Below, one piece after another: positions 16,187 to 26,406 of a DNA stretch of 64,000 nucleotides. Origin of the DNA: Myxococcaceae bacterium (GTDB lineage: Bacteria > Myxococcota > Myxococcia > Myxococcales > Myxococcaceae); NCBI GenBank assembly GCA_016793095.1, contig JAEUJQ010000068.1, forward strand, positions 1 through 64,000, written 5' to 3'. The notes under the pieces are model-generated. The model saw nothing but the letters and a program-made list of their open reading frames with translations, did no database searches and had not been told where the DNA came from. Position 1 is the stretch's first letter; each line of letters begins with the position of its first letter. Position numbers and translations under genes: made by a program.

Positions 16187-16525
16187 CGCACGGCTTCCGC
16201 CGACGCGGGGACGTGACACCGGAGTGGGGGCTTCCTCCCGACCGCTTGCGCACCTGGTGACGGACCGCTTGCGCGGCGCGCTCATTTCGCCATCGTTCGC
16301 GAAGCTCGAAGCCGCCGACCTGTCCCAGCGGGGCGTGGGCTTCGCTGACATCCCGGGCGCGTGTGAGCGCAACGTGGTCGCGCAGATCGTCCGGGTGACG
16401 GCTGGGCGCGTCGTGCGGGCGTGGGACTCGAAGCACGCCCCGTGAGCCGCAGGGGGGTGGCTCCCGGCACCGGCGGGGCCTCGTGGCGCTTGTGAGCGCT
16501 CCCGCTCAACGGTAACTCCGCGCCC
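16187..16525. other. 339-bp intergenic region before asnS
   Basis: It contains a 48-bp imperfect copy of the 3' end of the DUF4846 gene (listed separately). Plus-strand sequence 16263-16445 reads as an open frame ending AQIVRVTAGRVVRAWDSKHAP, but lacks a supported start or family. No clear promoter for asnS was found. Confidence 0.4.
16215..16262 (+). repeat. Tandem remnant of the DUF4846 gene 3' end
   Basis: Bases 16215-16262 repeat 16141-16188 with 41 of 48 identical at a period of 74 bp. Both copies translate to TPEWxxPPxxLRTW followed by a stop (TAA in the gene, TGA in the copy). The codon frame and stop are kept, so this looks like the last 14 codons of a former second gene copy or a local duplication. 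Confidence 0.65.
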
Positions 16526-17926
<1,401 letters not shown>

Positions 17927-17934
17927 GGGGCCCC

Positions 17935-19308
17935 GTGAGTGACGAACTCGAAGACGCGCTGACCGATCTCGACGCAGGCAACGAGTCGCCTGTCTACCTG
18001 CTGGTGGGCGAGGAGTTCCTCGTGCGCAAGGCGGCCGAGCGGCTGCTCACGAAGCTGGTGCCGGGCGGCGCCGCGGATCTCAACTGCGTCACCCTCGACA
18101 CCGCGTCGCCGCGCGAGATCGCCGCCGAGCTGGCCACCTTCCCCATGTTCGGCGGGCGCAAGGTCGTCTTCCTGCGCGACCCCGAGTTCCTCGCGCCGAA
18201 GAAGGGCAGGGCCGACGCGCTGGGCCGCGCCCGCGAGGCGTGGAAGGCCAACCGCAAGAAGGACGCCGCCCGCCGCGTGCTCGCCATCGCCGCGCGCGCC
18301 GGCTGGAGCGTCACCGAGCTCGATCCCTCGGCCTCGGGCACCCCGAAGCCCGACGACTGGGAGCGCGAGCTCGGCGTGATCCTCGCCGACGTCGACGTGC
18401 AGTTCCTCAAAGACGTGCAGGCCTTCTGCGTCGCCGAGAACATCACCGCGCCCTCGAGCGACGACACGGTGCTCAACGACTGGCTCGAGAAGAAGCCCGG
18501 CAAGGGCCAGGTGCTCGTGATCGCCGCCAGCGAGCTCGAGGCGAAGAGCGCCTTCGTCAAGCTCGCGAAGAGCCGCGGCACGGTGCTCGAGTTCAAGGTC
18601 GCCTCGAAGCTGAAGGACCTCGATCTCTCCGAGTTCGTCGCCGAGGCGCTCGGCCCGCACAAGAAGAAGCTCGAGCCGAAGGCGCTCGAGGCCCTGAAGG
18701 ACCGGGTGGGCGCGAACTTCCGTCTGCTGGCCAGCGAGCTCGAGAAGCTGGCGCTGCACTCGGCGAACGCCACCATCACCGTGAAGGACGTCGAGCTGCT
18801 CGTCGGCCACGCGCGCGAGGAGGAGTGGCTCGAGCTGTCCGACGCCATTCAGAAGCGGTCGCTCGAGGCGGCCATGAAGTACCTCGACGAGGCGCTCGCG
18901 AACGGCTCGGCGCCGCTCGCCATTCACGGCGCGGTCACCAGCATCGTGCGCAAGCTGGTCGCTGCGTACGAGAACATGAACCAGCTCTCGGGCGGAAAGC
19001 CGCCGCGCAACTACAACGACTTCCAGGCGCGGCTGTGGCCGAAGATCGAGGCCGAGGCGAAGGCCAACAAGACGAAGGCGCCGCACCCGTACGCGGCGTT
19101 CATGGGCATGCAGTCGGCGGTGCAGTGGGGCCGTCAGGACCTGCTGCGCGCGCTCGTCGCCTGTGCCGAGGCCGATCTCGCGCTGAAGCTGGGCGGATCG
19201 CGGGGCGAAGGCAACCTCGTGCTCGAGCGCCTCTTCTGGACCCTCTGCGGCAAGGCGGCTGCGTGGGACTCGCAGATGCACGTCATCCGCCGTGAGCAGG
19301 AGCGCTAG
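17935..19308 (+). CDS. holA: DNA polymerase III delta subunit, with a long insertion
   Basis: HolA opens the beta clamp within the clamp loader. The N-terminus (SPVYLLVGEEFLVRKAAERLL) and C-terminal two-thirds (VEFKVASKLKDLDLSEFV, LKDRVGANFRLLASELEKLALHS, LVGHAREEEWLELSDAIQKRS) match the family. At 457 residues it is about 110-120 longer than usual; the excess lies around residues 85-165, where a Lys/Arg/Ala-rich segment (WKANRKKDAARRVLAIAAR and on) interrupts the AAA-like domain. The GTG at 17935 follows GGGGCCCC, not a strong ribosome site. metG begins 2 bp after the stop. Confidence 0.88.
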   Translation: MSDELEDALTDLDAGNESPVYLLVGEEFLVRKAAERLLTKLVPGGAADLNCVTLDTASPREIAAELATFPMFGGRKVVFLRDPEFLAPKKGRADALGRAREAWKANRKKDAARRVLAIAARAGWSVTELDPSASGTPKPDDWERELGVILADVDVQFLKDVQAFCVAENITAPSSDDTVLNDWLEKKPGKGQVLVIAASELEAKSAFVKLAKSRGTVLEFKVASKLKDLDLSEFVAEALGPHKKKLEPKALEALKDRVGANFRLLASELEKLALHSANATITVKDVELLVGHAREEEWLELSDAIQKRSLEAAMKYLDEALANGSAPLAIHGAVTSIVRKLVAAYENMNQLSGGKPPRNYNDFQARLWPKIEAEAKANKTKAPHPYAAFMGMQSAVQWGRQDLLRALVACAEADLALKLGGSRGEGNLVLERLFWTLCGKAAAWDSQMHVIRREQER

Positions 19309-19310
19309 CC

Positions 19311-21380
19311 ATGGCCACCCCCGCCTCGACTCCCATCCTCGTCACCTGCGCGCTCCCGTACGCGAACGGCCCGGTGCACCTCGGCCACCTCGTCGAGCAC
19401 ATTCAGACCGACCTCTACGTGCGCGCGCTGCGCAGCCTCGGCGAAGACGTCGTCTTCCTCTGCGCCGACGACACCCACGGCGCGCCCATCGAGCTGAACG
19501 CGCTCAAGCAGGGCCTGTCGCCCGAGCAGTTCATCGCGAAGTGGTTCGACGAGCACACCTCGGTCTTCCGCGACTTTCAGGTGAGCCACGATCACTACGG
19601 CTCGACCAACTCCGCCGAGAACCAGCACTACGCCAACCTCATCTACGGCCGCGCGAAGGAGGCGGGCGCCATCGGCAAGAAGGACGTCGAGCAGCCGTTC
19701 GACGCGAAGGCGGGGCGCTGGCTGTCCGACCGGTTCATTCGCGGCACCTGCCCCAACTGCAAGTCCCCCGATCAGTACGGCGACGCCTGCGAGGTCTGCA
19801 ACGCCACCTACACGCCGCGCGAGCTGATCGACGCCCGCAGCGCGATCTCGGGTGAGGCGCTCGAGTGGAAGAAGTCGTCGCACGCGTTCTTCCTGCTCTC
19901 GAAGCACGGCGAGTTCCTGAAGCAGACGCTGGCCGACGCGAGCTTCATCAACCCGGGCCCCGCCGCGCAGCTCGGGCAGTTCTTCGCCAAGGGCCTCGCC
20001 GACTGGGACATCACCCGCGACGGGCCGTACTTCGGCTTCCCCATTCCCGGCGAGACGAACCAGTTCTTCTACGTCTGGCTCGACGCTCCCATCGGCTACA
20101 TCGCGTCCACCGAGCAGTGGGTGAAGAAGACGGGCCGCGGCAAGAGCGCGCTCGACTACTGGAGCGAGGACTCCAACGCGACGATCGTCCACACCATCGG
20201 GAAAGACATCGTCTACTTCCACTGCCTCTTCTGGCCCGCGGTGCTGAAGGTCGCGAAGCTCAAGCGGCCCGCGAAGGTGCACATCCACGGGCACCTCACG
20301 GTGAACGGCGAGAAGATGTCGAAGTCGCGCGGCACGTTCATCAACGCCCGGCCGTACCTCGACGTGCTCGACCCGAACTACCTGCGCTTCTACTACGCGT
20401 CGCTCCTCGGGAGCGGGCCCGAGGACATCGATCTGTCCTTGAAGGAGTTCCGCGAGCGCACCAACGCCGAGCTCGTCAACAACCTGGGCAACCTCGCGAA
20501 CCGCACGCTGACGCTGCTCGCGAAGGAGTTCGGGGGGCAGCTCGCGCCGGCGAACCCGGCCGTGGGCAAGCCGCTGGTCGAGGGCGCGCTGGCGAAGGTG
20601 AAGGCCATCGTCGACGCGTTCCGCGGCTTCGAGTCGCGCGCGGCGGTGAAGGCCATCCTCGAGATCGGCTACTCGGCCAACCAGTTCCTCACCGCGCACG
20701 AGCCCTGGAAGAAGCTGAAGGACCCTGGCACGCGCGAGGCCGCGCACCAGGCGCTCTCCGAGGCGGCCGAGATCGTCTTCCTGCTCACCGCGCTGCTCGA
20801 GCCGATCGTGCCCGAGCTCGCGCAGAAGCTCGCGAAGCAGCTGGCGCGGCCGTCGTTCACGCTGAAGCAGGCGAGCGCGGCGGCGTACCCGATCCTCGAT
20901 CGCCAGGCGCGCATCGGCGAGCCGTCGCCGCTCATCAACCGGCTCGAGCCCGAGCAGGTGGACAAGCTGATCGCCGCGGCCCCGCCACCGCCCGACAAGC
21001 CGAAGAAGAAGGACGAGAAGAAGCCCGAGAAGAAGGCCGACGCGCCGCCGCCCGCCGAGATCGAGTTCGGCGACTTCACGAGGGTGGCGCTCAAGGCGGG
21101 CAGGGTGCTCGCCTGCGAGAAGGTGCCGAACGCCGACAAGCTGCTGAAGCTCTCCGTCGATCTCGGCGAGGGCACGCCGCGCACCATCGTCTCGGGCATC
21201 GCCGAGGCGTACGCGCCCGAGCAGCTGCCCGGTCGCGGCGTCGTGGTGGTCGCGAACCTGAAGCCCCGGCCGCTCAAGGGCATCGAGTCGCGCGGGATGA
21301 TCCTCACCGCGGGCAAGGGCGGGAAGGACTTGATCCTGCTCGACCCCGGTGACGTGGCGCCCGGCACGGAGGTGAAGTGA
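19311..21380 (+). CDS. metG: Methionyl-tRNA synthetase with C-terminal tRNA-binding (EMAP-like) domain
   Basis: A 689-residue class I synthetase. HLGH (residues 23-26) and KMSKS (335-339) are the ATP-binding signatures. A zinc knuckle with CPNC and CEVC lies around residues 146-166, as in the MetG1 type. After the anticodon-binding helices a charged Lys/Pro/Glu linker (about 565-585) leads to an EMAP/Trbp111-like domain (about 590-689, FGDFTRVALKAGRVLACEKVPNADKLLKLSVDLG), which dimerises the enzyme and helps bind tRNA. The start follows the holA stop by 2 bp, and its stop overlaps the next GTG. Confidence 0.96.
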   Translation: MATPASTPILVTCALPYANGPVHLGHLVEHIQTDLYVRALRSLGEDVVFLCADDTHGAPIELNALKQGLSPEQFIAKWFDEHTSVFRDFQVSHDHYGSTNSAENQHYANLIYGRAKEAGAIGKKDVEQPFDAKAGRWLSDRFIRGTCPNCKSPDQYGDACEVCNATYTPRELIDARSAISGEALEWKKSSHAFFLLSKHGEFLKQTLADASFINPGPAAQLGQFFAKGLADWDITRDGPYFGFPIPGETNQFFYVWLDAPIGYIASTEQWVKKTGRGKSALDYWSEDSNATIVHTIGKDIVYFHCLFWPAVLKVAKLKRPAKVHIHGHLTVNGEKMSKSRGTFINARPYLDVLDPNYLRFYYASLLGSGPEDIDLSLKEFRERTNAELVNNLGNLANRTLTLLAKEFGGQLAPANPAVGKPLVEGALAKVKAIVDAFRGFESRAAVKAILEIGYSANQFLTAHEPWKKLKDPGTREAAHQALSEAAEIVFLLTALLEPIVPELAQKLAKQLARPSFTLKQASAAAYPILDRQARIGEPSPLINRLEPEQVDKLIAAAPPPPDKPKKKDEKKPEKKADAPPPAEIEFGDFTRVALKAGRVLACEKVPNADKLLKLSVDLGEGTPRTIVSGIAEAYAPEQLPGRGVVVVANLKPRPLKGIESRGMILTAGKGGKDLILLDPGDVAPGTEVK

Positions 21381-22363
21381 CCCAGCCCGCGGTGAGCTGG
21401 CAGGCCGTGCGCGAACGGGCGTTGCTGACGCTCGAGCGCGAGAAGTCCGCCGCCCTTCGCGCGGAAGCGGCCGAGTCCATCTGCGACGCCGCGGCCGAGG
21501 CGCCCGTCGAGGCCCGGCCCGACTTCGCGGCTGACGTGGTGCGCCTCCTCAACGACTCCCAGGAAGAGGTGCGCTGCGCCGGCCTCGCGCTCGCCGCCGA
21601 GGTGCTGCCGCCGGCCGAGGCGAGAGATCTGCTCGTGCGCAACATCGCGGACAAGGCCCACCGCGTGCGCGTCGAGGCCGTCGGCCGGCTCGCCGATCTG
21701 GCGCTCCCTGACGCGCGGGGCGCCCTCGCCGCGGCCCTCGAAGACGATCTCTTCCCGGTGCGGTTCGAGGCCGCGCGCGGCATGGTGGCGTTGAAGCACT
21801 CTGCTGGCCTCGAGACGTTGCTCACCGCGCTCGAAGATCCCGATCTGCGCTTCCGGGCTGCGGCGGCGCTCGCCCAGCTGGGCAACAAGGACGCGCTGCC
21901 GAAGCTCAAGAAGGCCTTTCACGGCTGGTTCCTGCCGGCGTTCGACAAGACCCAGCTCGCCGGCGCGCTGGCGAGGCTCGGCGACCCCGAAGGCGTCGAG
22001 CACCTCTTCAAGCGCGCGGCGAAGGGCTGGTCGATGGATCGCGCGATGGCCATCGAGCTGCTCGGCGAGGTGAAGGCGCCCGGCGCGAAGGAGCGCCTGC
22101 TGGCCATCGCCCAGAGCGCCGCGGACGACTGCCGGGGCGCCGCGGCGCGAGGTCTCGGCCGGCTCGCTGACGCGTCGGTGTTCGAGGCGCTGGCGGCGGT
22201 GCTCGACGACGCGACCGCGGCCGACGACGTGAAGCTCGACGTCGCCGAGGGCCTGCTCCGGCTCGACGCGGCGCGCGCGAAGGGGCGGCTCGGGCGCGTG
22301 AGCCTCACCGACGACGAGGCGAAGGCCGAGCTGGTGGCGATGCTGAAGGAGTTCTCCTCGTGA
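21377..22363 (+). CDS. HEAT-repeat protein
   Basis: A 328-residue all-helical protein made of repeated units of roughly 30 residues with the HEAT/PBS-lyase pattern (VRCAGLALAAEVLPP, VRVEAVGRLADLALPD, VRFEAARGMVALKHS, LRFRAAAALAQLGN). It is cytoplasmic and Ala/Leu/Asp-rich. Such proteins are scaffolds; no catalytic motif is seen. The GTG start overlaps the metG stop (GTGA) and its own stop overlaps the tatD start, so it is translationally coupled on both sides. Homologues are common in myxobacteria but their role here is unknown. Confidence 0.8.
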   Translation: MTQPAVSWQAVRERALLTLEREKSAALRAEAAESICDAAAEAPVEARPDFAADVVRLLNDSQEEVRCAGLALAAEVLPPAEARDLLVRNIADKAHRVRVEAVGRLADLALPDARGALAAALEDDLFPVRFEAARGMVALKHSAGLETLLTALEDPDLRFRAAAALAQLGNKDALPKLKKAFHGWFLPAFDKTQLAGALARLGDPEGVEHLFKRAAKGWSMDRAMAIELLGEVKAPGAKERLLAIAQSAADDCRGAAARGLGRLADASVFEALAAVLDDATAADDVKLDVAEGLLRLDAARAKGRLGRVSLTDDEAKAELVAMLKEFSS

Positions 22364-23145
22364 AGTTGATCGACGCCCACTGCCACCTCGAGCCGAAGGA
22401 CTTCCCTGCGGCCGGCGAGGTGATCGCGCGCGCCAGGGCGCAGGGCGTCGTGCACGCGATCGTGGTGGGCCAGCTCCAGAGGCCGGGAGACTTCGGCGCC
22501 GCCCTCGACTGCGCCCGCGCCCACCGTGACTTCCTCACCCCGACGATGGGAATCCACCCGCACGACGCGGCCGCTGCCCTGCCGGCCGACTGGGCCACGC
22601 TCGAGACGCTCTGCGCGCTGCCCGAGGTCTGTGCGGTCGGCGAGACGGGGCTCGACTACTTCTACGACCACAGCCCGAGGCGCGAGCAGCTCGAGGCCTT
22701 TCACCGGCAGTGCGGGCTCGCGAAGCAGCTCAAGAAGCCCCTCGTCGTCCACGTGCGCGACGCCCACGACGACTGCGTCGAGGTGCTGAAGAGCGAGGGG
22801 GTGCACGACGGCATGATCCACTGCTTCACCGGCGACACCGACGCCGCGCGCCGCTACCTCGACCAGGGCTTCTTCATCAGCGTGTCGGGCGTGGTGACGT
22901 ACAAGAAGTCCGAGGCGCTGCAGGCGGCGGTCGCCTTCACGCCGCTCGAGCGGCTGATGGTCGAGACCGACAGCCCGTACCTGGCGCCCATTCCCTTCCG
23001 CGGGAAGAAGAACGAGCCCGGCTACGTGGGCGAGACGGCGAAGAAGGTGGGCGAGCTGAAGGGCGTCGACGCCGAGACCGCCGCGCTCACCTGCGCGAAG
23101 AACACCGCGGGCCTGCTCCACCTCACCGTCAGGCTGGACGGGTAG
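22360..23145 (+). CDS. tatD: TatD-family metal-dependent DNase
   Basis: A 261-residue amidohydrolase-fold nuclease. Metal ligands can be read in order: DAHCHLE (His7, His9), VGETGLDYFYD (Glu near 90), VVHVRDAHDD, MIHCFTG and VETDSPYL (Asp). TatD enzymes act as 3'-5' exonucleases in DNA repair; some family members instead act as D-aminoacyl-tRNA deacylases or tRNA-handling enzymes. The GTG start overlaps the preceding stop by 4 bp. As in many genomes, it sits near metG. Confidence 0.9.
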   Translation: MKLIDAHCHLEPKDFPAAGEVIARARAQGVVHAIVVGQLQRPGDFGAALDCARAHRDFLTPTMGIHPHDAAAALPADWATLETLCALPEVCAVGETGLDYFYDHSPRREQLEAFHRQCGLAKQLKKPLVVHVRDAHDDCVEVLKSEGVHDGMIHCFTGDTDAARRYLDQGFFISVSGVVTYKKSEALQAAVAFTPLERLMVETDSPYLAPIPFRGKKNEPGYVGETAKKVGELKGVDAETAALTCAKNTAGLLHLTVRLDG

Positions 23146-23156
23146 GGGCGCACGCC

Positions 23157-24011
23157 GTGGCGGGTTCTGCTAGGCAGCGGGTCGTGATCGGCCGCCTCCT
23201 TGTCCTCGTCCTCGTCTTCGCCACCGGCTGCGCGAGCGTCAGCACCTTCTTCTCGGGCAACGATGATCCGCTCTACTCGACGGAGGGCGAGGAGAACCTC
23301 AAGAAGGGCAACGAGGCGCTCGAGTCGAAGAACTACCTCGAGGCCTCGAAGTACTTCGAGTTCACCCGCACGAAGTTCCCCTACCTCGAGGTGTCGAAAG
23401 AGGCCGAGCTCAAGCTGGCCGACTGTTCCTTCGAGCAGGAGAAGTACGTCGAGGCGCGCGACCGGTACCACAACTTCGTGCGGCTGCACCCCACGCACCC
23501 GAAGGTGGACTACGCCGCCTTCCGCGCCGCGCAGACGCACTTCCGCGACATCCCCTCCGACTTCTTCCTGCTGCCCCCGGCCATCGAGAAGGACCAGGTC
23601 GAGCTCAAGGGCGCGCTCATCGCCCTCAACGAGTTCGTGCGCCTGTACCCGCGGTCCGAGCACCAGGAGGCGGCGAAGAAGATCATCGCCGACGTGCGCC
23701 GCCGGCTCGCGAGACACGAGCTCTACGTCGCCGAGTTCTACCGCAAGCGCGAGAAGTGGCCCGCGGTCGTCAACCGCCTCACGGTCGTGCAGAAGAACTT
23801 CACCGGGATCGGCTTCGACGCCGACGTGGCCTTCGGGCTCCATGACGCGCACCTCGCCCTGAAGCAGCCTGACAAGGCGCGCACCGCGCTCGCGCTCTTC
23901 GTCGAGCAGTTCCCGTCGGACGAGCAGGCCGGCAAGGCGAAGTCGCTCCTGGCGAGGTTGCCCGCTCCAGAAGCGCCCGCGCCCGCCCCCGAGGCCCCCG
24001 CGACGCCGTGA
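23157..24011 (+). CDS. bamD: Outer-membrane assembly lipoprotein BamD-like
   Basis: A 284-residue lipoprotein with lipobox FATGC (Cys25) followed by a TPR-type region (YSTEGEENLKKGNEALESKNYLEASKYFEFTRTKFP style repeats). The segment YHNFVRLHPTHPKVDYAAFRAA and the Tyr-rich pattern match BamD, an essential part of the BAM complex that inserts outer-membrane beta-barrels. The C-terminus ends in a Pro/Ala-rich tail. GTG at 23157 is chosen; GTG at 23184 would give a 15-residue signal peptide and is also possible. It overlaps the next gene by 4 bp. Confidence 0.85.
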   Translation: MAGSARQRVVIGRLLVLVLVFATGCASVSTFFSGNDDPLYSTEGEENLKKGNEALESKNYLEASKYFEFTRTKFPYLEVSKEAELKLADCSFEQEKYVEARDRYHNFVRLHPTHPKVDYAAFRAAQTHFRDIPSDFFLLPPAIEKDQVELKGALIALNEFVRLYPRSEHQEAAKKIIADVRRRLARHELYVAEFYRKREKWPAVVNRLTVVQKNFTGIGFDADVAFGLHDAHLALKQPDKARTALALFVEQFPSDEQAGKAKSLLARLPAPEAPAPAPEAPATP

Positions 24012-24670
24012 CCGACGAGCGCACGAAGCTGCTGGGGTTCATGATCGCGCTCGTCGCCCTGGCCCTCGTCGTCGCCGTGTTCGGAGAGCGGCTGCTCACC
24101 TCGGCGTCCGGGCCGGAGAACGAGCTCATCACCTGGCTCAAGAAGAAGGAGCAGCCGGGCGAGCCCTTCGACGGAGCGCTCGTGGGCCAGCGGGTCAGCT
24201 ACCAGCGTCTCTCGGTCGTGCTGGGCCCCGATGGGCAGAGCGCCACCGTCTCTGGCACCCTGGACTTCACGGGGAGGAAGGAGGGGGTCACGGTCAGCTC
24301 CCTGGGCTTCGAGCGGGTGAAGTTCGCGAAGAAGGACGGCGAGTGGCGCGCTGTCGACGGGCCCGCGCCGCGCCTGGCGGCCGTCGTTCGCGCCCTCGAG
24401 CGCCGCCGCCGCGCCCTCGAAGCCGGAGACATCCCCGACGCCGAGGGCCTCGATCGGGAGGAGGCTGAGCGCTACCGCCGGCTCGAGGCGCGCCGCTTCA
24501 CCGTCGAGGCCTGGTTCATCCGCTCGGAGAAGGAAGGCGTCGAGGTGTCCGAGGACTTCCGCCTGCAGGGCAACCTCCCCGACAGGCCCGTGGACGAGAA
24601 GGGCAGCCGCCGGCTGTCACTTTCGGAGGACGCGCGCGGAGAGTTCTCCTTTCCGCGTGGGCTCTTGTAG
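24008..24670 (+). CDS. Hypothetical membrane-anchored protein, 220 aa
   Basis: One N-terminal transmembrane helix (residues about 8-26, LGFMIALVALALVVAVFG) anchors a periplasmic part rich in Arg and Glu. That part has a beta-strand-like first half (VSYQRLSVVLGPDGQSATVSGTLDF) and a helical Arg-rich stretch (residues about 125-165). No family recognised. The GTG start overlaps the bamD-like stop, so it belongs to the same operon; a link to envelope assembly is possible but unproven. Confidence 0.65.
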   Translation: MTDERTKLLGFMIALVALALVVAVFGERLLTSASGPENELITWLKKKEQPGEPFDGALVGQRVSYQRLSVVLGPDGQSATVSGTLDFTGRKEGVTVSSLGFERVKFAKKDGEWRAVDGPAPRLAAVVRALERRRRALEAGDIPDAEGLDREEAERYRRLEARRFTVEAWFIRSEKEGVEVSEDFRLQGNLPDRPVDEKGSRRLSLSEDARGEFSFPRGLL

Positions 24671-24699
24671 GGTACGCACCACGTCTCGCGAGGGGCCCG

Positions 24700-25434
24700 A
24701 TGGACGACGCGCTCAAACAAACGCTCACGCTGGGTCGCGGCTACTTCGAGCAGAAGCAGTACGCGCAAGCCGAGAAGTACCTCACGCAGGTCGTCGAGCA
24801 GAACCAGTCGTTCGCCGACGTCTACAACATGCTCGGCATCATCTATCACGACCACGGCCAGTTCGCCCGGGCGCAGCGGGCCTTCGAGGCGGCCCTGCGC
24901 CTCAACCCGGCGTACACCGACGCAGCCCTGAACCTGGCGGTCATCTACAACGACATGGGGAAGTACCGGGAGGCCAGGGAGGTCTACCAGGCCGCCATCA
25001 GCCGCCAGCGCGCCAGCCCCAACAAGATGGATCCGTACGTGAAGGGCAAGATCGCCAACATGTACGCCGAGATCGCCGACGTCTTCTCGTCCGCCGGCAT
25101 GCTCGAAGAGGCCGTCGCCGAGTACCGCCGCGCGCTCGCCCTCGGGCCCACGTTCGTGGACATCAAGCTCAAGCTCGCCGACGCGCTGCGCGATCTGGGA
25201 GAGCTGCCCGCCGCCATCGCCGAGTTCGAAGAGCTGCTCACCATCAACCCCAACTACCTGCCTGGCCGCGTGCACTACGGCATCGCGCTCTACTCGGCCG
25301 GCCGCCGCTCCGACGCGATCCAGGTGTGGGAAGACGTGCTGGCGCGCAGCCCGGGCAACAAGAGCGCCGAGATGTACCTCGGCCTCGTTCGCGACATCGG
25401 CAAAGACGCTGTGAATGACGGGCAGGTTGGGTGA
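24700..25434 (+). CDS. TPR-repeat protein
   Basis: A 244-residue cytoplasmic protein of about six tetratricopeptide repeats (for example GRGYFEQKQYAQAEKYLTQV, LGIIYHDHGQFARAQRAFEA, LNLAVIYNDMGKYREAREVY, LADALRDLGELPAAIAEFEE). TPRs mediate protein-protein contacts. It lies 29 bp after the preceding gene and 40 bp before an FHA protein, so it may serve the same signalling module. No signal peptide is seen. Confidence 0.85.
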   Translation: MDDALKQTLTLGRGYFEQKQYAQAEKYLTQVVEQNQSFADVYNMLGIIYHDHGQFARAQRAFEAALRLNPAYTDAALNLAVIYNDMGKYREAREVYQAAISRQRASPNKMDPYVKGKIANMYAEIADVFSSAGMLEEAVAEYRRALALGPTFVDIKLKLADALRDLGELPAAIAEFEELLTINPNYLPGRVHYGIALYSAGRRSDAIQVWEDVLARSPGNKSAEMYLGLVRDIGKDAVNDGQVG

Positions 25435-25474
25435 TGCTGAACCCTTGCGCGGTGCCAGTCGGCAGGAGCCACTC

Positions 25475-26398
25475 GTGAGTGATCAGTACGCACTCAAGTT
25501 CATCTCGGGGAAGTACCAGGGCGGCGAGTTTCCGCTGAAGTCCGACAAGCCGTGCGTCATCGGACGCTCGAGCGAGCTCGACATGGTGCTCGTCGAGGAC
25601 ATGGTGTCGCGCAAGCACGCCAAGATCACCTGGCAGGCGGGCAAGCTGAACATCGAAGATCTCGGCTCGACGAACGGCACCTTCGTCAACGGCGAGAAGA
25701 TCTTGAAGCCCTCGCGCATCAAGGAGGGCGATCGCATTCTCATCGGCACCTCGATCCTCAAGCTCGTCAAGGCGGGCCAGAGCATCGAGATGACCGACGC
25801 CCAGGTGAAGCAGAACCTCGAGCAGGTCGCGGCGCAGCAGTCGGCCAAGCAGACGAAGACGGCGATGACCGGCAAGCTCGAAGAGGTGCCGCTGCCCGAC
25901 CTCCTGCAGCTCTTCTACACCTCGAAGAAGAACGGAGTGCTGGTCGTCAGGGGCGATCGCGAGGCCAGGATCTACCTGCGCCAGGGGAAGGTCTACTACG
26001 CGGTCATCGACGACAACCACGACCTCGGGCCCCAGAAGAGCTTCAACCGCGTCGTCACCTGGGAGACGGGTGAGTTCGAGCTTCGACCGCCCGATCCGCA
26101 GGAGTTCATGGTCGAGCTCGACTCCTCGACCGAAGGCCTGCTGATGGACGCGCTCCGTCAGCTCGACGAGATGCGCCGCATTCAGGGCAGCCTGCCCGCG
26201 CCGGACGCGACCCTGACGCTCGCCGTGCCGATGACGCCTCCGCTGCGTGAGCTCACCCCGGAAGAGCTCGACGTGCTGCAGCTCATCATCAACTGGGGCA
26301 CCCTGCAGGGGGCGCTCGATCACTCACCGGTGGATGATCTGGTCGTCTGCACCGCCGTCGTGAACCTGATGCAGCGCGACTACGTGCGCATGGTCTGA
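25475..26398 (+). CDS. FHA domain protein with C-terminal DUF4388 (PATAN-like) domain
   Basis: A 307-residue cytoplasmic protein. Residues about 20-95 form an FHA domain with the phosphothreonine-binding signatures GRSSELDMVL, SRKHA and GSTNGTFVNG. Residues about 115-230 match DUF4388 (GKLEEVPLPDLLQLFYTSKKNGVLVV, IYLRQGKVYYAV), a domain common in delta-proteobacterial signalling proteins. The GTG at 25475 has AGGAG 8 nt upstream. It is convergent with a Ser/Thr kinase 8 bp away; FHA domains read Thr phosphorylation, so the kinase may be its partner. Confidence 0.88.
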   Translation: MSDQYALKFISGKYQGGEFPLKSDKPCVIGRSSELDMVLVEDMVSRKHAKITWQAGKLNIEDLGSTNGTFVNGEKILKPSRIKEGDRILIGTSILKLVKAGQSIEMTDAQVKQNLEQVAAQQSAKQTKTAMTGKLEEVPLPDLLQLFYTSKKNGVLVVRGDREARIYLRQGKVYYAVIDDNHDLGPQKSFNRVVTWETGEFELRPPDPQEFMVELDSSTEGLLMDALRQLDEMRRIQGSLPAPDATLTLAVPMTPPLRELTPEELDVLQLIINWGTLQGALDHSPVDDLVVCTAVVNLMQRDYVRMV

Positions 26399-26406
26399 CC
26401 GCGGCC

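Noticed and set aside
16128-16445. 105-codon plus-strand open frame after the DUF4846 gene
   Set aside because: Its first half is out of frame with the DUF4846 coding sequence and no start or family supports the rest.
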